From contig CAYGLF010000011.1 of assembly GCA_964350945.1 (NCBI GenBank), positions 1 through 45,473 of the forward strand: DNA of 45,473 nt. The letters run 5' to 3'. Below the pieces are notes generated by a model. The model was not told the DNA's origin. It saw nothing but the letters and a program-made list of their open reading frames with translations, and made no database searches. The stretch comes from CAYGLF01 sp964350945. Lineage in GTDB: Bacteria > Chlamydiota > Chlamydiia > Chlamydiales > JAAZZY01. Shown here one piece after another: positions 27,085 to 35,893 of the stretch (the stretch's first letter is position 1; each line of letters opens with the position of its first letter). The translations under genes and the position numbers were made by a program.

Positions 27085-27085
27085 A

Positions 27086-29899
27086 CTAAATTTTAGAGAG
27101 CTTCTCATTAATTTCTACTAATTCTTGCTCTGTTAAACTGATAAGGTCTTTTTGTTTTTTAACCAACTCTGGGGGAGCTCTTTCAACAAAATTGGGGTTG
27201 TCGAGTTTTTTCTTAAAACTCTCTAGATTTTGAATTTTCTTTTGTTGTTCTTTTACAAGTCGCTCTTTTTCTTGAGCCATGAGCTCTTCAGGAAGAGGAA
27301 GTGTGATTTTTGTTTTTTCATGTTGGTTGCTTGCGCTAAATGCAATGGAGCAGGGCTCATTTAGATAGATTGTTTTTAAAGGAAGCAAGGCCTTTAAAAT
27401 ACAGAGATTTTCCTGAATCAAAGGGGTTTGATCTCCTTCAAGGTACAAATCTGTTGCAACACTTGGAGGTAGCTTCATCTCTCCACGGATGTTACGAATC
27501 GTATAGATCAGTTGCTTTAAAAATGAAAACTGAGAGTCTGCATGGTTAAAAATAGAAGCTTTTTCAAAAGCGCGAGGGTAGGGGGCGGCCATACAGCTTT
27601 TTGCATCTAAAGCTTTCAGTGCATTATGAGTAAAAGCGTCGGCATGTTTGATTACATTTCGTTGTGGGAAAATTTTTTGGAGGGCTTCAAAGAGCTCTTC
27701 AGTAATAAACGGGGCCATTGGGTGTAACAGACGAATAGAGGCGTTGAGCACTATAAAAAGGACGATCTTTTTCTGATTTTGATCATGACCTGCCCCCTCT
27801 TTTCCAAAAAGAGTGGGCTTGACAACCTCTAGATAGTAGGCACAAAATTCATTCCAGAAAAATTCATAGGCAGTTTGTGCGGCCTGATCAAATTTGTAGG
27901 TATCCAAAAATTGGGTGGTTGCTAAAACAGTTTGAGATAATTTCAAAAGGATCCAGCGGTCTTCGAGCTGGAGGGAGTCTAAATCAAGGCCTTTTTCAAG
28001 AGCATCTTGTGGTAGCGATTGTAAATGGGTCATTACAAAGCGAGCGCCATTCCAAACTTTGTTTGCGAAATTCTTATATTCTTCAAATTTTCTGCGATCT
28101 AAATCGATTTGACGTAATTGACAAGAAGTAGAGGCTAGCGCCATACGCATTGCGCATGTTCCATAAAGTTCAATAATCTCTCTTGGATCAATAGCATTTC
28201 CTTTTGACTTAGATATTTTTTCCCATTTAGAGTGTACATCTTTAGGGGGCGTTTTTCCCATATCATAGGCGCTGCGCTCTTGCTGAGAAACATAAGCAAT
28301 GCCCCCTTCAACTCCTTTTCTCCAATAGGACTTTCCATAGATTAACCCGGTTAAAAGAACTTGATTAAAGGGGAGTTTGCCAACGGCATATTCTCCCATC
28401 ATCATCATGCGAGCTACCCAAAAAAAGAGGATGTCGTGCCCTGTAATTAAGAGGTTGTTGGGATAAAATTTCTCAAGCTCAGGAGTTTTTTGTGGCCACC
28501 CTAGGGTGCTAAAGGGCCAGAGACCAGAAGAAAACCAGGTGTCTAAAACGTCTTCTTCTTGTCTCCACTGATCAGGGGATTCTATAACTTCTTGGGGAAG
28601 CCCATCTTCAATATGGCAGATAATTTTTTCAGGATCTTCCTTATTATACCAAACGGGGATGCGGTGTCCCCACCATAGTTGACGGCTGATACACCAGTCA
28701 CGTAAGTTGTCAATCCAATGAAAGTAGGTACTTTCCCAGTTTTTTGGGGTGAGTGTTAAGAGGTTATTTTCAACCGCTTCCTTGAGCTTTTTTGCAAAGG
28801 GTTTCATGGAGATGAACCACTGCTTAGAAAGATGGGGTTCAATCACTGCCTTAGAACGATAGGAGGTTCCTACCCGATGAGTATGCGGTTCTATCTTAAC
28901 CATTAGTCCCATCTCTTTGAGTTCTTCCACTATTTTTTTGCGGGCATCTTGCATTGAGAGCCCTGCAAAAGCTCCTCCATTTTGGTTGATGTGGCCATCG
29001 CTTGTCATGATATTAATCATCGCTAAATTTTGCCGCTGTCCAACTTCATAATCATTGAAATCATGGGCGGGAGTGATTTTGACAGCTCCAGTGCCAAATT
29101 CAGGATCAACATAGTGATCAGAAATAATAGGGATCTCACGATCAGTCAGTGGTAGTTTAATTTTTTGTCCAATTAGCTCTAAGTATCTTGGATCTTTGGG
29201 TGAAACGGCAACGGCGGTATCTCCTAGAAGTGTTTCTGGACGTGTGGTTGCAATGATAATATGTTCGGGAAGGTCTTTAAGAGGGTATTTAATGTAGTAA
29301 AGTGCGTCTTTTTTTTCTTCATACTCGACTTCATCATCGGCAAGGGCTGTCTGGGTAATTGGATCCCAGTTAACAAGATAGTAGCCTCTATAGATCAGTT
29401 TTTCATCAAAGAGTTTTTTAAAAAGTTTAAGGACGGCTTGATTAATCTCAGGGTCTAGGGTGAACTTGGGTCGGCTATAGTCACAAGAGCAGCCAAGGCG
29501 TTTGATTTGTGATAGAATTTCTTTTTGGTGTTTTTCAGTCCACGCCCAGCAAAGCTTTTCAAAATCATCTCTAGACAAGTCTTTACGGCGTTTGCCTTCG
29601 GTTTTGATTAAATTTCTTTCAACAACGGTTTGGGTAGCAATCCCCGCATGATCCACTCCCAGCTGCCATAAGACTTCAAAGCCCTGCATGCGCTTGTAGC
29701 GAGCTAAGATGTCTTGAAGGGTGTTTCCCAGAACATGGCCCATGTGTAGCTTTCCGGTCACATTAGGAGGAGGCATCACCATGGAAAATGGGGGCTTTTT
29801 AGATTCGGGGTTGGCTTGATAAAGTTTTTGCTGCTCCCATTTTGCGATCCATTTTTCTTCAACGTCTAAGGGGCTGTATTTAGAGGGGATTTCTTCCAT
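27086..29899 (-). CDS. valS: Valine--tRNA ligase
   Basis: Charges tRNA-Val with valine and edits mischarged threonine. The 937-residue protein is a class I synthetase: PPPNVTGKLHMGH with the HIGH-type motif at 52-55, a CP1 editing domain (about 190-330) including TTRPETLLGDTA and GTGAVKITPAHDFNDYE, the KMSKS-type loop KISKS at 561-565, the anticodon-binding domain, and a C-terminal coiled coil (about 870-935) typical of ValRS. Length and domains are complete. Start ATG 29899 gives the family's EIPSKYSPLDVEEKW. In C. trachomatis valS directly precedes pknD; here three genes separate them. The 123 bases upstream hold AT-rich sequence but no convincing promoter. Confidence 0.98.
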   Translation of the reverse strand: MEEIPSKYSPLDVEEKWIAKWEQQKLYQANPESKKPPFSMVMPPPNVTGKLHMGHVLGNTLQDILARYKRMQGFEVLWQLGVDHAGIATQTVVERNLIKTEGKRRKDLSRDDFEKLCWAWTEKHQKEILSQIKRLGCSCDYSRPKFTLDPEINQAVLKLFKKLFDEKLIYRGYYLVNWDPITQTALADDEVEYEEKKDALYYIKYPLKDLPEHIIIATTRPETLLGDTAVAVSPKDPRYLELIGQKIKLPLTDREIPIISDHYVDPEFGTGAVKITPAHDFNDYEVGQRQNLAMINIMTSDGHINQNGGAFAGLSMQDARKKIVEELKEMGLMVKIEPHTHRVGTSYRSKAVIEPHLSKQWFISMKPFAKKLKEAVENNLLTLTPKNWESTYFHWIDNLRDWCISRQLWWGHRIPVWYNKEDPEKIICHIEDGLPQEVIESPDQWRQEEDVLDTWFSSGLWPFSTLGWPQKTPELEKFYPNNLLITGHDILFFWVARMMMMGEYAVGKLPFNQVLLTGLIYGKSYWRKGVEGGIAYVSQQERSAYDMGKTPPKDVHSKWEKISKSKGNAIDPREIIELYGTCAMRMALASTSCQLRQIDLDRRKFEEYKNFANKVWNGARFVMTHLQSLPQDALEKGLDLDSLQLEDRWILLKLSQTVLATTQFLDTYKFDQAAQTAYEFFWNEFCAYYLEVVKPTLFGKEGAGHDQNQKKIVLFIVLNASIRLLHPMAPFITEELFEALQKIFPQRNVIKHADAFTHNALKALDAKSCMAAPYPRAFEKASIFNHADSQFSFLKQLIYTIRNIRGEMKLPPSVATDLYLEGDQTPLIQENLCILKALLPLKTIYLNEPCSIAFSASNQHEKTKITLPLPEELMAQEKERLVKEQQKKIQNLESFKKKLDNPNFVERAPPELVKKQKDLISLTEQELVEINEKLSKI

Positions 29900-30022
29900 G
29901 TCTTGCGCAATATTTTTAGGTCATAAAGCGGGTAAAAATAGCATATTTTCAGAAAAAAGTATACCAAAGTTCTCAGACCAGGAAAAAAGAGTTGGCAGAT
30001 TCAAAAAAAAACTGCAGTCAAC

Positions 30023-31084
30023 CTAGAGATCTTCACATGAGTTTGCCAGGTCTTTTGGAAACTGTGTTGGAATAGTGATCTTTCCATTCATTTTATAATT
30101 TAGGAACTCAACAGAATTTACAAATTTAGGCATAAAGTAGGGTAGTTGCTTTTCAGGGTTAATTGCATAGGTTCGTTCGATGGTTTTGCTTGGGAAGTTT
30201 AGGGTCTCAGTGATCAACGAACAATTAGTTCTGATGATTTTTTCTGCAATTTTATAGTCAAGCTCTCCTTTTCTATGGACTAGAGGCTTGTTGGTGCTAC
30301 ATTTAAATTCAATGGGACTTGTTCTTTGGCAACTGAAAAAAAACTGATTCCATTTAAATTTCCTATATTGGCTCTCATGGGGGTATCTTTCGACAACTAA
30401 AGTGGATTGATCGGCATAAGAGTTTGTTGAAATAACAAAATTGGAACGAAATTCATTTGGAGCAAACATTTCTGTGAGCCGCTCACTTCTTAAAATTCTG
30501 GAGCTTGGCACTACTAGGTTAACGTCATTATAGGTAAATCGATTCCTTACTACAGGTGGGGATTTTTTGTATTCCTCAAAAAAAGACTCTCTGACCTTTG
30601 AGGGCGTTTGATTAAAGAGCTGTTGTGCTACGGAGACTTTAGATTTGTATAAGGCTTTTTTCATGTTTTCTTCAGAACTAATTTGGTCAAGCATGCACCA
30701 TACGGGGCCAGCGTGTGTATCCGCACATATTTTGAGTAAATTAGTTGGAGCTTCACCAAGAGCAGCAGCAAGGCTGATTGTTTTTTCGATGGCAGAAGGC
30801 GCTGATGTTGCATTAAAAAAATTGCGGATGAAGGTGGTTTGATACTCTTCAGGAAATTGATCACGCACTTTTAAAACAGCCAGATCATGTTCTGATAGAT
30901 GGTGTGGACCTAGGGGATTATCTTTCATAAAATAAGCTGAAACACCGACGGCTGCTACGGCTGATAGACCAAGCAAGACTTTCGCTTGAAAGCCCAAAGG
31001 TGAATTCTTTTGATCAGATTTTGGGTCTTTTTGAGGGGTTGTCAAAGAGGGTGATACGAGGGGCTTAATTGTGATGTTAGACAT
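30023..31084 (-). CDS. Hypothetical membrane-anchored protein
   Basis: A 353-residue protein (from ATG 31084) that I do not recognise. It has a basic, disordered N-terminal stretch of about 35 residues, a membrane helix at about 36-54 (VLLGLSAVAAVGVSAYFM), and a large soluble part rich in basic and aromatic residues with four to six cysteines. The frame opens at TTG 31099, but GGAG nine bases before ATG 31084 makes the ATG the better start. No enzyme motif is visible. The gene is divergent from the haemagglutinin-like gene, which also seems lineage-specific; the pair may be accessory genes placed between valS and pknD. Confidence 0.68.
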   Translation of the reverse strand: MSNITIKPLVSPSLTTPQKDPKSDQKNSPLGFQAKVLLGLSAVAAVGVSAYFMKDNPLGPHHLSEHDLAVLKVRDQFPEEYQTTFIRNFFNATSAPSAIEKTISLAAALGEAPTNLLKICADTHAGPVWCMLDQISSEENMKKALYKSKVSVAQQLFNQTPSKVRESFFEEYKKSPPVVRNRFTYNDVNLVVPSSRILRSERLTEMFAPNEFRSNFVISTNSYADQSTLVVERYPHESQYRKFKWNQFFFSCQRTSPIEFKCSTNKPLVHRKGELDYKIAEKIIRTNCSLITETLNFPSKTIERTYAINPEKQLPYFMPKFVNSVEFLNYKMNGKITIPTQFPKDLANSCEDL

Positions 31085-31363
31085 TGATGATTTCTCCAAT
31101 TTGTTGATACGAAGGATTCAGTATAGGGCACAAATGTTAAGGTTTAATAAAGATTTATTTGAATATAAAATTTTAATTCATCATCAATTTTTTTTATTAG
31201 ATCTTTTCAAGATCTTATAGATCGTTCTTTTTAAGTTGCTTGTGTAAATTTCAAAAATTCATTTACAAAGAAATCATGGATATCGATAAAGAATTTGAAG
31301 GTCGGCTGAGCTCGCGGCGAGATTTGGGTGTGATCTTTAGGGGTCAATCAACAGGGTAAAATA
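31085..31363. other. Divergent intergenic region, AT-rich, with small palindrome and short ORF
   Basis: This 279-base gap separates two divergent genes. It holds an AT-rich half (31140-31200), a palindrome AGATCTT-TTC-AAGATCT at 31199-31215, and a 27-codon open frame from ATG 31276 to TAA 31357-31359. That stop sits in the ribosome-binding region of the next gene, so the short frame could be a leader peptide, but it has a weak ribosome-binding site. No convincing -35/-10 pair was found for either gene. Confidence 0.4.
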
Positions 31364-32461
31364 ATGCGTATTAAAAATTTTTTGTTTCCATTAGCCTGCA
31401 TGCTTTTTGCATTTTGCTTAGAGGTGCCGCTTTCTTCTTCAGCAATGAATACTAAAGTGATGAAAGGGGACGTGTCTTTAGTTGAGCAGAAAGAAGAAAT
31501 TCAGATCCATGCATCTGATGGTAGTATTATGGACTACAAGCATTTTAATGTTGATGAGGACCAAGAGGTAAAGATTGTGCAGCCAAGCAGGGGGTCTATT
31601 TTAGTCATTCGTGTGAATTCAGACCAACCAACTCGCATTAAAAGTAAAATCTCTGCTAATGGCATTGTGTACCTGATCAATCCAAAAGGGATCTTTTTAG
31701 ACAAATCAGCAAGTCTAGAAAGTGGAACCTTTTATTTAGTTGGTGCTGAACTTTTAACAGACCCAGAGCACAAGGTCATAAATATCAAGCAGACTTGTGG
31801 GGATATTGTGAACCATGGCCATATAGAGTCTCAAGGAGAAATCCATCTTATGGGGCGTCACATTGTAAATTCCGGAACAATTACAGCAGTTGAAAAAGTA
31901 AAAATGAGCCATACAAATGCCAAAAATCAGCTTTCAATTCTCCATACAGGCCGAATAGAGTCTAAAGAGATTGTGATCGAGGCGCAGGATGGTACCGTCG
32001 AAATTTATGGGCATTTGGTTTCAAAAAATGCGATTGAGCAACAATATGGGGGACGCATTAGTGTGTTAGGTCAACATATTCATTTGATAGGTGCTTATGT
32101 GGATGCTTCAGGGACTTTTCGCGGTGGACAAGTTAATTTAGGCGGGGGTAGAGAGGGCAATCTTTTTAAGGCTAAAAGAACTTCTGTAGACTCAACGACT
32201 GTTATTGATGCGAGTGCTATTGAATATGGCTCGGGGGGAGAAGTGGTGGTTTGGTCCAAAGAACTTACTTCATTTCAAGGTGAGATCTATGCCAAAGGGG
32301 GCCGTAAATATGGACCGGGAGGGAGAGTTGAAACTTCTAGTTTAAATCAGCTTGGAATTTTTAGTGGTAAGGTGAATGTGGGTGCCGTTTGTGGTGAGGA
32401 AGGACTGTGGTTACTACACGCCTCCAAAACACCAGCTAAAAATTTGGAAGAGAGTCGCTGA
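31364..32461 (+). CDS. Short secreted protein with filamentous-haemagglutinin N-terminal (TPS) domain
   Basis: A 365-residue protein with a signal peptide (about 1-27) and then a two-partner-secretion (haemagglutination activity) domain. Readable landmarks are DYKHFNVDEDQEVKIVQPS (about 57-75) and INPKGI at 105-110, close to the usual NPNGI, followed by beta-helix repeats with NHGHIES, NSGTI and HTGRIES turns. Residues about 283-340 match the end of the domain family (GSGGEVVVW, later GPGGRVETS). Full TpsA adhesins go on for hundreds to thousands of residues; here the protein stops at GLWLLHASKTP, where the long passenger would begin. No partner TpsB gene is in the window. AGGG at 31352-31355 supports ATG 31364. 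It may be a small stand-alone beta-helix protein or a shortened adhesin. Confidence 0.8.
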   Translation: MRIKNFLFPLACMLFAFCLEVPLSSSAMNTKVMKGDVSLVEQKEEIQIHASDGSIMDYKHFNVDEDQEVKIVQPSRGSILVIRVNSDQPTRIKSKISANGIVYLINPKGIFLDKSASLESGTFYLVGAELLTDPEHKVINIKQTCGDIVNHGHIESQGEIHLMGRHIVNSGTITAVEKVKMSHTNAKNQLSILHTGRIESKEIVIEAQDGTVEIYGHLVSKNAIEQQYGGRISVLGQHIHLIGAYVDASGTFRGGQVNLGGGREGNLFKAKRTSVDSTTVIDASAIEYGSGGEVVVWSKELTSFQGEIYAKGGRKYGPGGRVETSSLNQLGIFSGKVNVGAVCGEEGLWLLHASKTPAKNLEESR

Positions 32462-32506
32462 AGATAGAATGTTGAAAAAAAATGGGAACTAAGTTAGGTA
32501 TAAGTT

Positions 32507-32755
32507 ATGTTTACAAATCAAAAAATAGAACCTTCACAGTGGCCATGGTCGTCCTTGCAGATCATTCAACAACCTGATCAGGCAATGTGGTTGGCTGAGT
32601 CGGGAACGATTCCAACGATTATGCCACAAAATGGGATTGGTTCTGGCCATGATGTACGGGCCACTTTTAAAGACAGCTATCTAGACCTCAATCATGAAGT
32701 AGAGTATCTCTCCAAACTTTCGCAAGCAGCAGATTCTTGCAATTATTTAGCTTAG
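32507..32755 (+). CDS. Small hypothetical protein
   Basis: An 82-residue frame with a protein-like composition, including four tryptophans, WPWSSLQIIQQPDQAMWLAE near the start, and a C-terminal stretch with YLDLNHEVEYLSKLS. No signal peptide, membrane helix or known domain. It follows the haemagglutinin-like gene by 45 bases on the same strand, with TTAGG upstream as a weak ribosome-binding site, and ends 17 bases before the end of the convergent pknD gene. It could be co-expressed with the secreted protein. A chance open frame cannot be excluded. Confidence 0.5.
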   Translation: MFTNQKIEPSQWPWSSLQIIQQPDQAMWLAESGTIPTIMPQNGIGSGHDVRATFKDSYLDLNHEVEYLSKLSQAADSCNYLA

Positions 32756-32772
32756 GGAATCAGGTGTACTTT

Positions 32773-35550
32773 CTATAGACAGAAGTTTTTTTTCCACTTC
32801 CTTAAATAAGTACTGGCTTTGGAACCACTATTGCTAATGGTATGAAAGAGATAAAGCTGTTTATTAAGCTGCACTTGTTCGAACTCAAAGGCTGATTGCT
32901 TCCACTTTTTAAAGCTTAGTTTATCAATAATAAATGAGATACCCAAGCTGTCTATATCTAAAATAGAATTTTCCATTTCTTTAGAGAATAAATTTTTGGC
33001 AGCAATAACACCTTCTTTTGAAGCGCTTAGGCAGCCTTTTAAAAACAGCAGGCGGTTAGGGGTCTCTTCAAGTGTTTTTTTGTAAAGGCCAGTCAGGTGT
33101 TCTGCTTGCTGTATATCTTCACAAACAAGAGCAGTGAGTACTTTGTAAAAGCAAAACTCATTTTGTTTTACAAAATCAAGAGGTTGCTTTTCAAGATGGC
33201 TGAAGGCGGAGCTCGCGAGGTCAAATTTTTGATGAAGATAACATTTTTCAATGAGTAAAAAGAAAATAGATTCAGCGAAGGGGGACCAAAAGTCGCTTGT
33301 ATGAAGAAAAAAGGATTGTAGGGTTTTTGTTGAGGGAGGAGCCTGTAGTAGTTGTATGATCTGCTGCTCTCTTTTGTCAATCAATTCGAGGTATTTTTCA
33401 AAAAGGTCTTTTTCTTGGAGCAGTAATAAATTAATTAAAATATTGCGAACAAAATGCGCATCTAAGGTGTATTCTTCTAAAATTTCTTGGTATACGTAGG
33501 ATTTTTTTAACAAAAAACAGAGACTGATAATCATGTCGAGATAATGACTCTGTAAATCTTTAGCAGCCGTCTTTTCTAGAAAGAAAAGCATTCTTTTACG
33601 ATCTGTTAAATTAAGAACCAGAGGGTCAATAATCTGTTTGTGATGTGCACATGCATTGTATCGGAGTGCTAAAAATACAAATTTATGAGTGGCAATTCGA
33701 TTCCTGTGAGAGCTCTGATATAAACGATAAATAATATGATCGTAAATGAGGTAGAGTAAAGGGTGACTAGGATAACGCCTTAAGGCAAGTTCTAAACATT
33801 TAAGCTCTTCTTCAGTGTCATGCATTTCATGGTAGACAAGAGACTTTCCCAAATACTCCAGGGGAGCTCCAGGGGTGTGTCTTAAGTGCTCAAATTCGGA
33901 AAGTGACCGGTCAAAAAGTTCATTTTTACTTTTTCTAGACTTAGATTCAATTGCTTGTTCTAAAATTGCTAGGCCTGCTCTAAAAAAAGCCTCTCTACTT
34001 TCATGCCGGCCGGGAAATGTCTTACCGATTTTACGGTATTCAGCAAGAGCTTTTGGGTAGTTTTTTTCGGCTAGAAATGTATCAGGAACTTGGAGGCAAC
34101 TGATAATTAAAGAGGGAGTGGCAACAAAAACCTTCAGAGGCTCTATGTCAAAAAGTCGGTCTTTAAAAAGAAGCCCTACGTGCTTGCCCATTAATGGGAG
34201 GTATGATAGGTAGGAAAATTGTTTAATATCGTTGATGTAGAGTTGAATACGGTTTTCAGTTTTTTCAATTTTCAGCGAGTAGGTGACACCAATCTCTATT
34301 TTTAAGGATTCTAGTTTTAAAATTTCTACATTATTTCTAAAAAGTTGTGAAGGCCTCTCTTTATCTGCGCTTAGCCACAAATGATACCCATCAATGATAT
34401 GAATGCGCTTGGTATAGTGAGGAGAATTGAGCAAAAAACCAATTCCTGAAGATTTTGGCTGCAAACAAAAACGAGTTTCTACCTGGCAATTAATTTCAAA
34501 AGAAGATTTTGAAATCATTAAGTTGATCCATTCTAAAGCACTTTGATTGAAAGAGATAGCCTGGTGGTTTGAAATCAATACGTTTTCTTTAAAAGCCCAG
34601 TCATTTTCATTTTGAGTTTGAATTTCTTTAACAAACATCCAACCGGACTGACCTTCTGTAAAATTTCTCAAATCTTTAAGCAGTTCTTGCATATTTTGGT
34701 AACGCTCATGAGGGTCTACGGCAAGGCACTTTTGTGTAATTTTAACGAGGTCGTGGGGAATATCACGATAAGGGGCTATATCAATGGGGTTTCTAAAGAT
34801 TTCTTTGTGTAGGTTTTCTTTAGCTTCTTTAACTTTTTTGCGTTTGAAAGGAAGCCTGAGAGTCAAGATCATATAGAGCATTACTCCAAGAGAGTAGATG
34901 TCAGTAGCATAATTGGAAGGAGCTCCAAAAAAACGCTCAGGTGCCAAAAATGGGAGTGTGCCAATAATTTTTCCAGGGGAGGTTAGGCCGGGAAATTCAA
35001 GATTGCCTAGATCATATGAAGGGTCTTCTTTAGCGATGTTTTCAACTTTATCTGCAACCCCCCAGTCAGAGATAAGAACTTCTCCATGCAGCCCCACCAA
35101 AATATTTTCAGGTTTCAAGTCTCGATGAATAATTTGTTGTTCATGTGAGTAGGATACGGCCTCACAGACAGTTAAGAAAATATGGACTAAAGAAGGAATG
35201 GATGCTTTTGTGGATGAAGTGACCTTTGAGTCTTTTTGTTGTTTATGAGCCTCTACTAGAATTTGCTTTAGTGTTTGCCCCTCAATATAGGGCATCGTAT
35301 AGTAGGGATTTTTACCATCGTTAGAAAGTGTGTAGATAGGGATGATGTTAGGATGGGTGAGCCTGCTTGCAATGAGAGCCTCTTTTACAAAGCGCTTATA
35401 AATAGTTTTGTTGTGAGAAAGCTCTTTGCGAATGCTTTTAAGAGCAACTTCACGCTTACAGCTGGGTTCGTAGGCTAAAAAGACTTCGCCCATCCCTCCT
35501 TTGGCAATGGACTTAATAATCTGATAGGGACCAAGGTTATCTATAGACAT
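32773..35550 (-). CDS. pknD: Serine/threonine protein kinase PknD
   Basis: A 925-residue multidomain protein, close to chlamydial PknD in length. The N-terminal Hanks-type kinase domain (about 8-290) has the glycine loop AKGGMGEV (16-23), lysine K38, helix-C glutamate E57, catalytic loop HRDLKPEN (142-149) and the metal site D162-W163-G164, where tryptophan replaces the usual phenylalanine. All catalytic residues are present, so an active kinase is expected. After it, about 330-480 looks like a concanavalin/laminin-G-type beta sandwich, and about 485-640 resembles TPR repeats, followed by a helical C terminus. No membrane helix is seen. On the minus strand AAGGA abuts the ATG, an unusually short spacing. 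Substrates are unknown here. Confidence 0.93.
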   Translation of the reverse strand: MSIDNLGPYQIIKSIAKGGMGEVFLAYEPSCKREVALKSIRKELSHNKTIYKRFVKEALIASRLTHPNIIPIYTLSNDGKNPYYTMPYIEGQTLKQILVEAHKQQKDSKVTSSTKASIPSLVHIFLTVCEAVSYSHEQQIIHRDLKPENILVGLHGEVLISDWGVADKVENIAKEDPSYDLGNLEFPGLTSPGKIIGTLPFLAPERFFGAPSNYATDIYSLGVMLYMILTLRLPFKRKKVKEAKENLHKEIFRNPIDIAPYRDIPHDLVKITQKCLAVDPHERYQNMQELLKDLRNFTEGQSGWMFVKEIQTQNENDWAFKENVLISNHQAISFNQSALEWINLMISKSSFEINCQVETRFCLQPKSSGIGFLLNSPHYTKRIHIIDGYHLWLSADKERPSQLFRNNVEILKLESLKIEIGVTYSLKIEKTENRIQLYINDIKQFSYLSYLPLMGKHVGLLFKDRLFDIEPLKVFVATPSLIISCLQVPDTFLAEKNYPKALAEYRKIGKTFPGRHESREAFFRAGLAILEQAIESKSRKSKNELFDRSLSEFEHLRHTPGAPLEYLGKSLVYHEMHDTEEELKCLELALRRYPSHPLLYLIYDHIIYRLYQSSHRNRIATHKFVFLALRYNACAHHKQIIDPLVLNLTDRKRMLFFLEKTAAKDLQSHYLDMIISLCFLLKKSYVYQEILEEYTLDAHFVRNILINLLLLQEKDLFEKYLELIDKREQQIIQLLQAPPSTKTLQSFFLHTSDFWSPFAESIFFLLIEKCYLHQKFDLASSAFSHLEKQPLDFVKQNEFCFYKVLTALVCEDIQQAEHLTGLYKKTLEETPNRLLFLKGCLSASKEGVIAAKNLFSKEMENSILDIDSLGISFIIDKLSFKKWKQSAFEFEQVQLNKQLYLFHTISNSGSKASTYLRKWKKNFCL

Positions 35551-35893
35551 TCCTTGGAATATAGTAAAATTAAGATTAATTGTCTAAATCTAAAGTTGCG
35601 TTCTTAGCTTTGATTTTTTTACGTTTAAGAGAGGAGAATCTTATCAGTTTTAAAAATTGGATGCTGGGTAAAAAGGCGGATCATCCTAGAGAGAAAGCTT
35701 GTTGAACTATATGTATATATTATTATAATACAATTCTTTAAGTCTGTCAGGGGGCTTGATTTGATTGCGTGGGATGAATAAAATATTAAAAAATGAACTT
35801 ATAATATAATAGTAAATATTTTAATTATGCAGTTGTCTAAAAAAGCTAAAATAATTACAAGAGGGTTATTAGAGTCAAATTGAGGATTTTACT
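35551..35893. other. Divergent intergenic region upstream of pknD and a membrane protein gene
   Basis: A 343-base gap, very AT-rich to the right. It contains a good plus-strand promoter at 35702-35729 and overlapping TATAAT boxes at 35800-35810. A short frame after AGGAG (35632-35636) reads from a non-standard ATC at 35643, or ATG 35661, to TGA 35703-35705; this is 14-20 residues and may be noise or a gene remnant. Nothing else is evident. Confidence 0.45.
35702..35729 (+). promoter_or_regulatory. Candidate promoter upstream of the four-helix membrane protein gene
   Basis: TTGAAC at 35702-35707 and perfect TATAAT at 35724-35729 are 16 bases apart. Transcription would start near 35736 and give a leader of about 158 bases before ATG 35894. 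Two further TATAAT boxes (35800-35805 and 35805-35810) lie closer to the gene but lack good -35 boxes. Confidence 0.5.

Noticed and set aside
29992..30022. CTGCAG palindrome followed by a T-run after the 30023-31084 gene (minus strand) as a terminator
   Set aside because: The palindrome has no loop and only a few pairs, so no stable hairpin forms despite the T-run.
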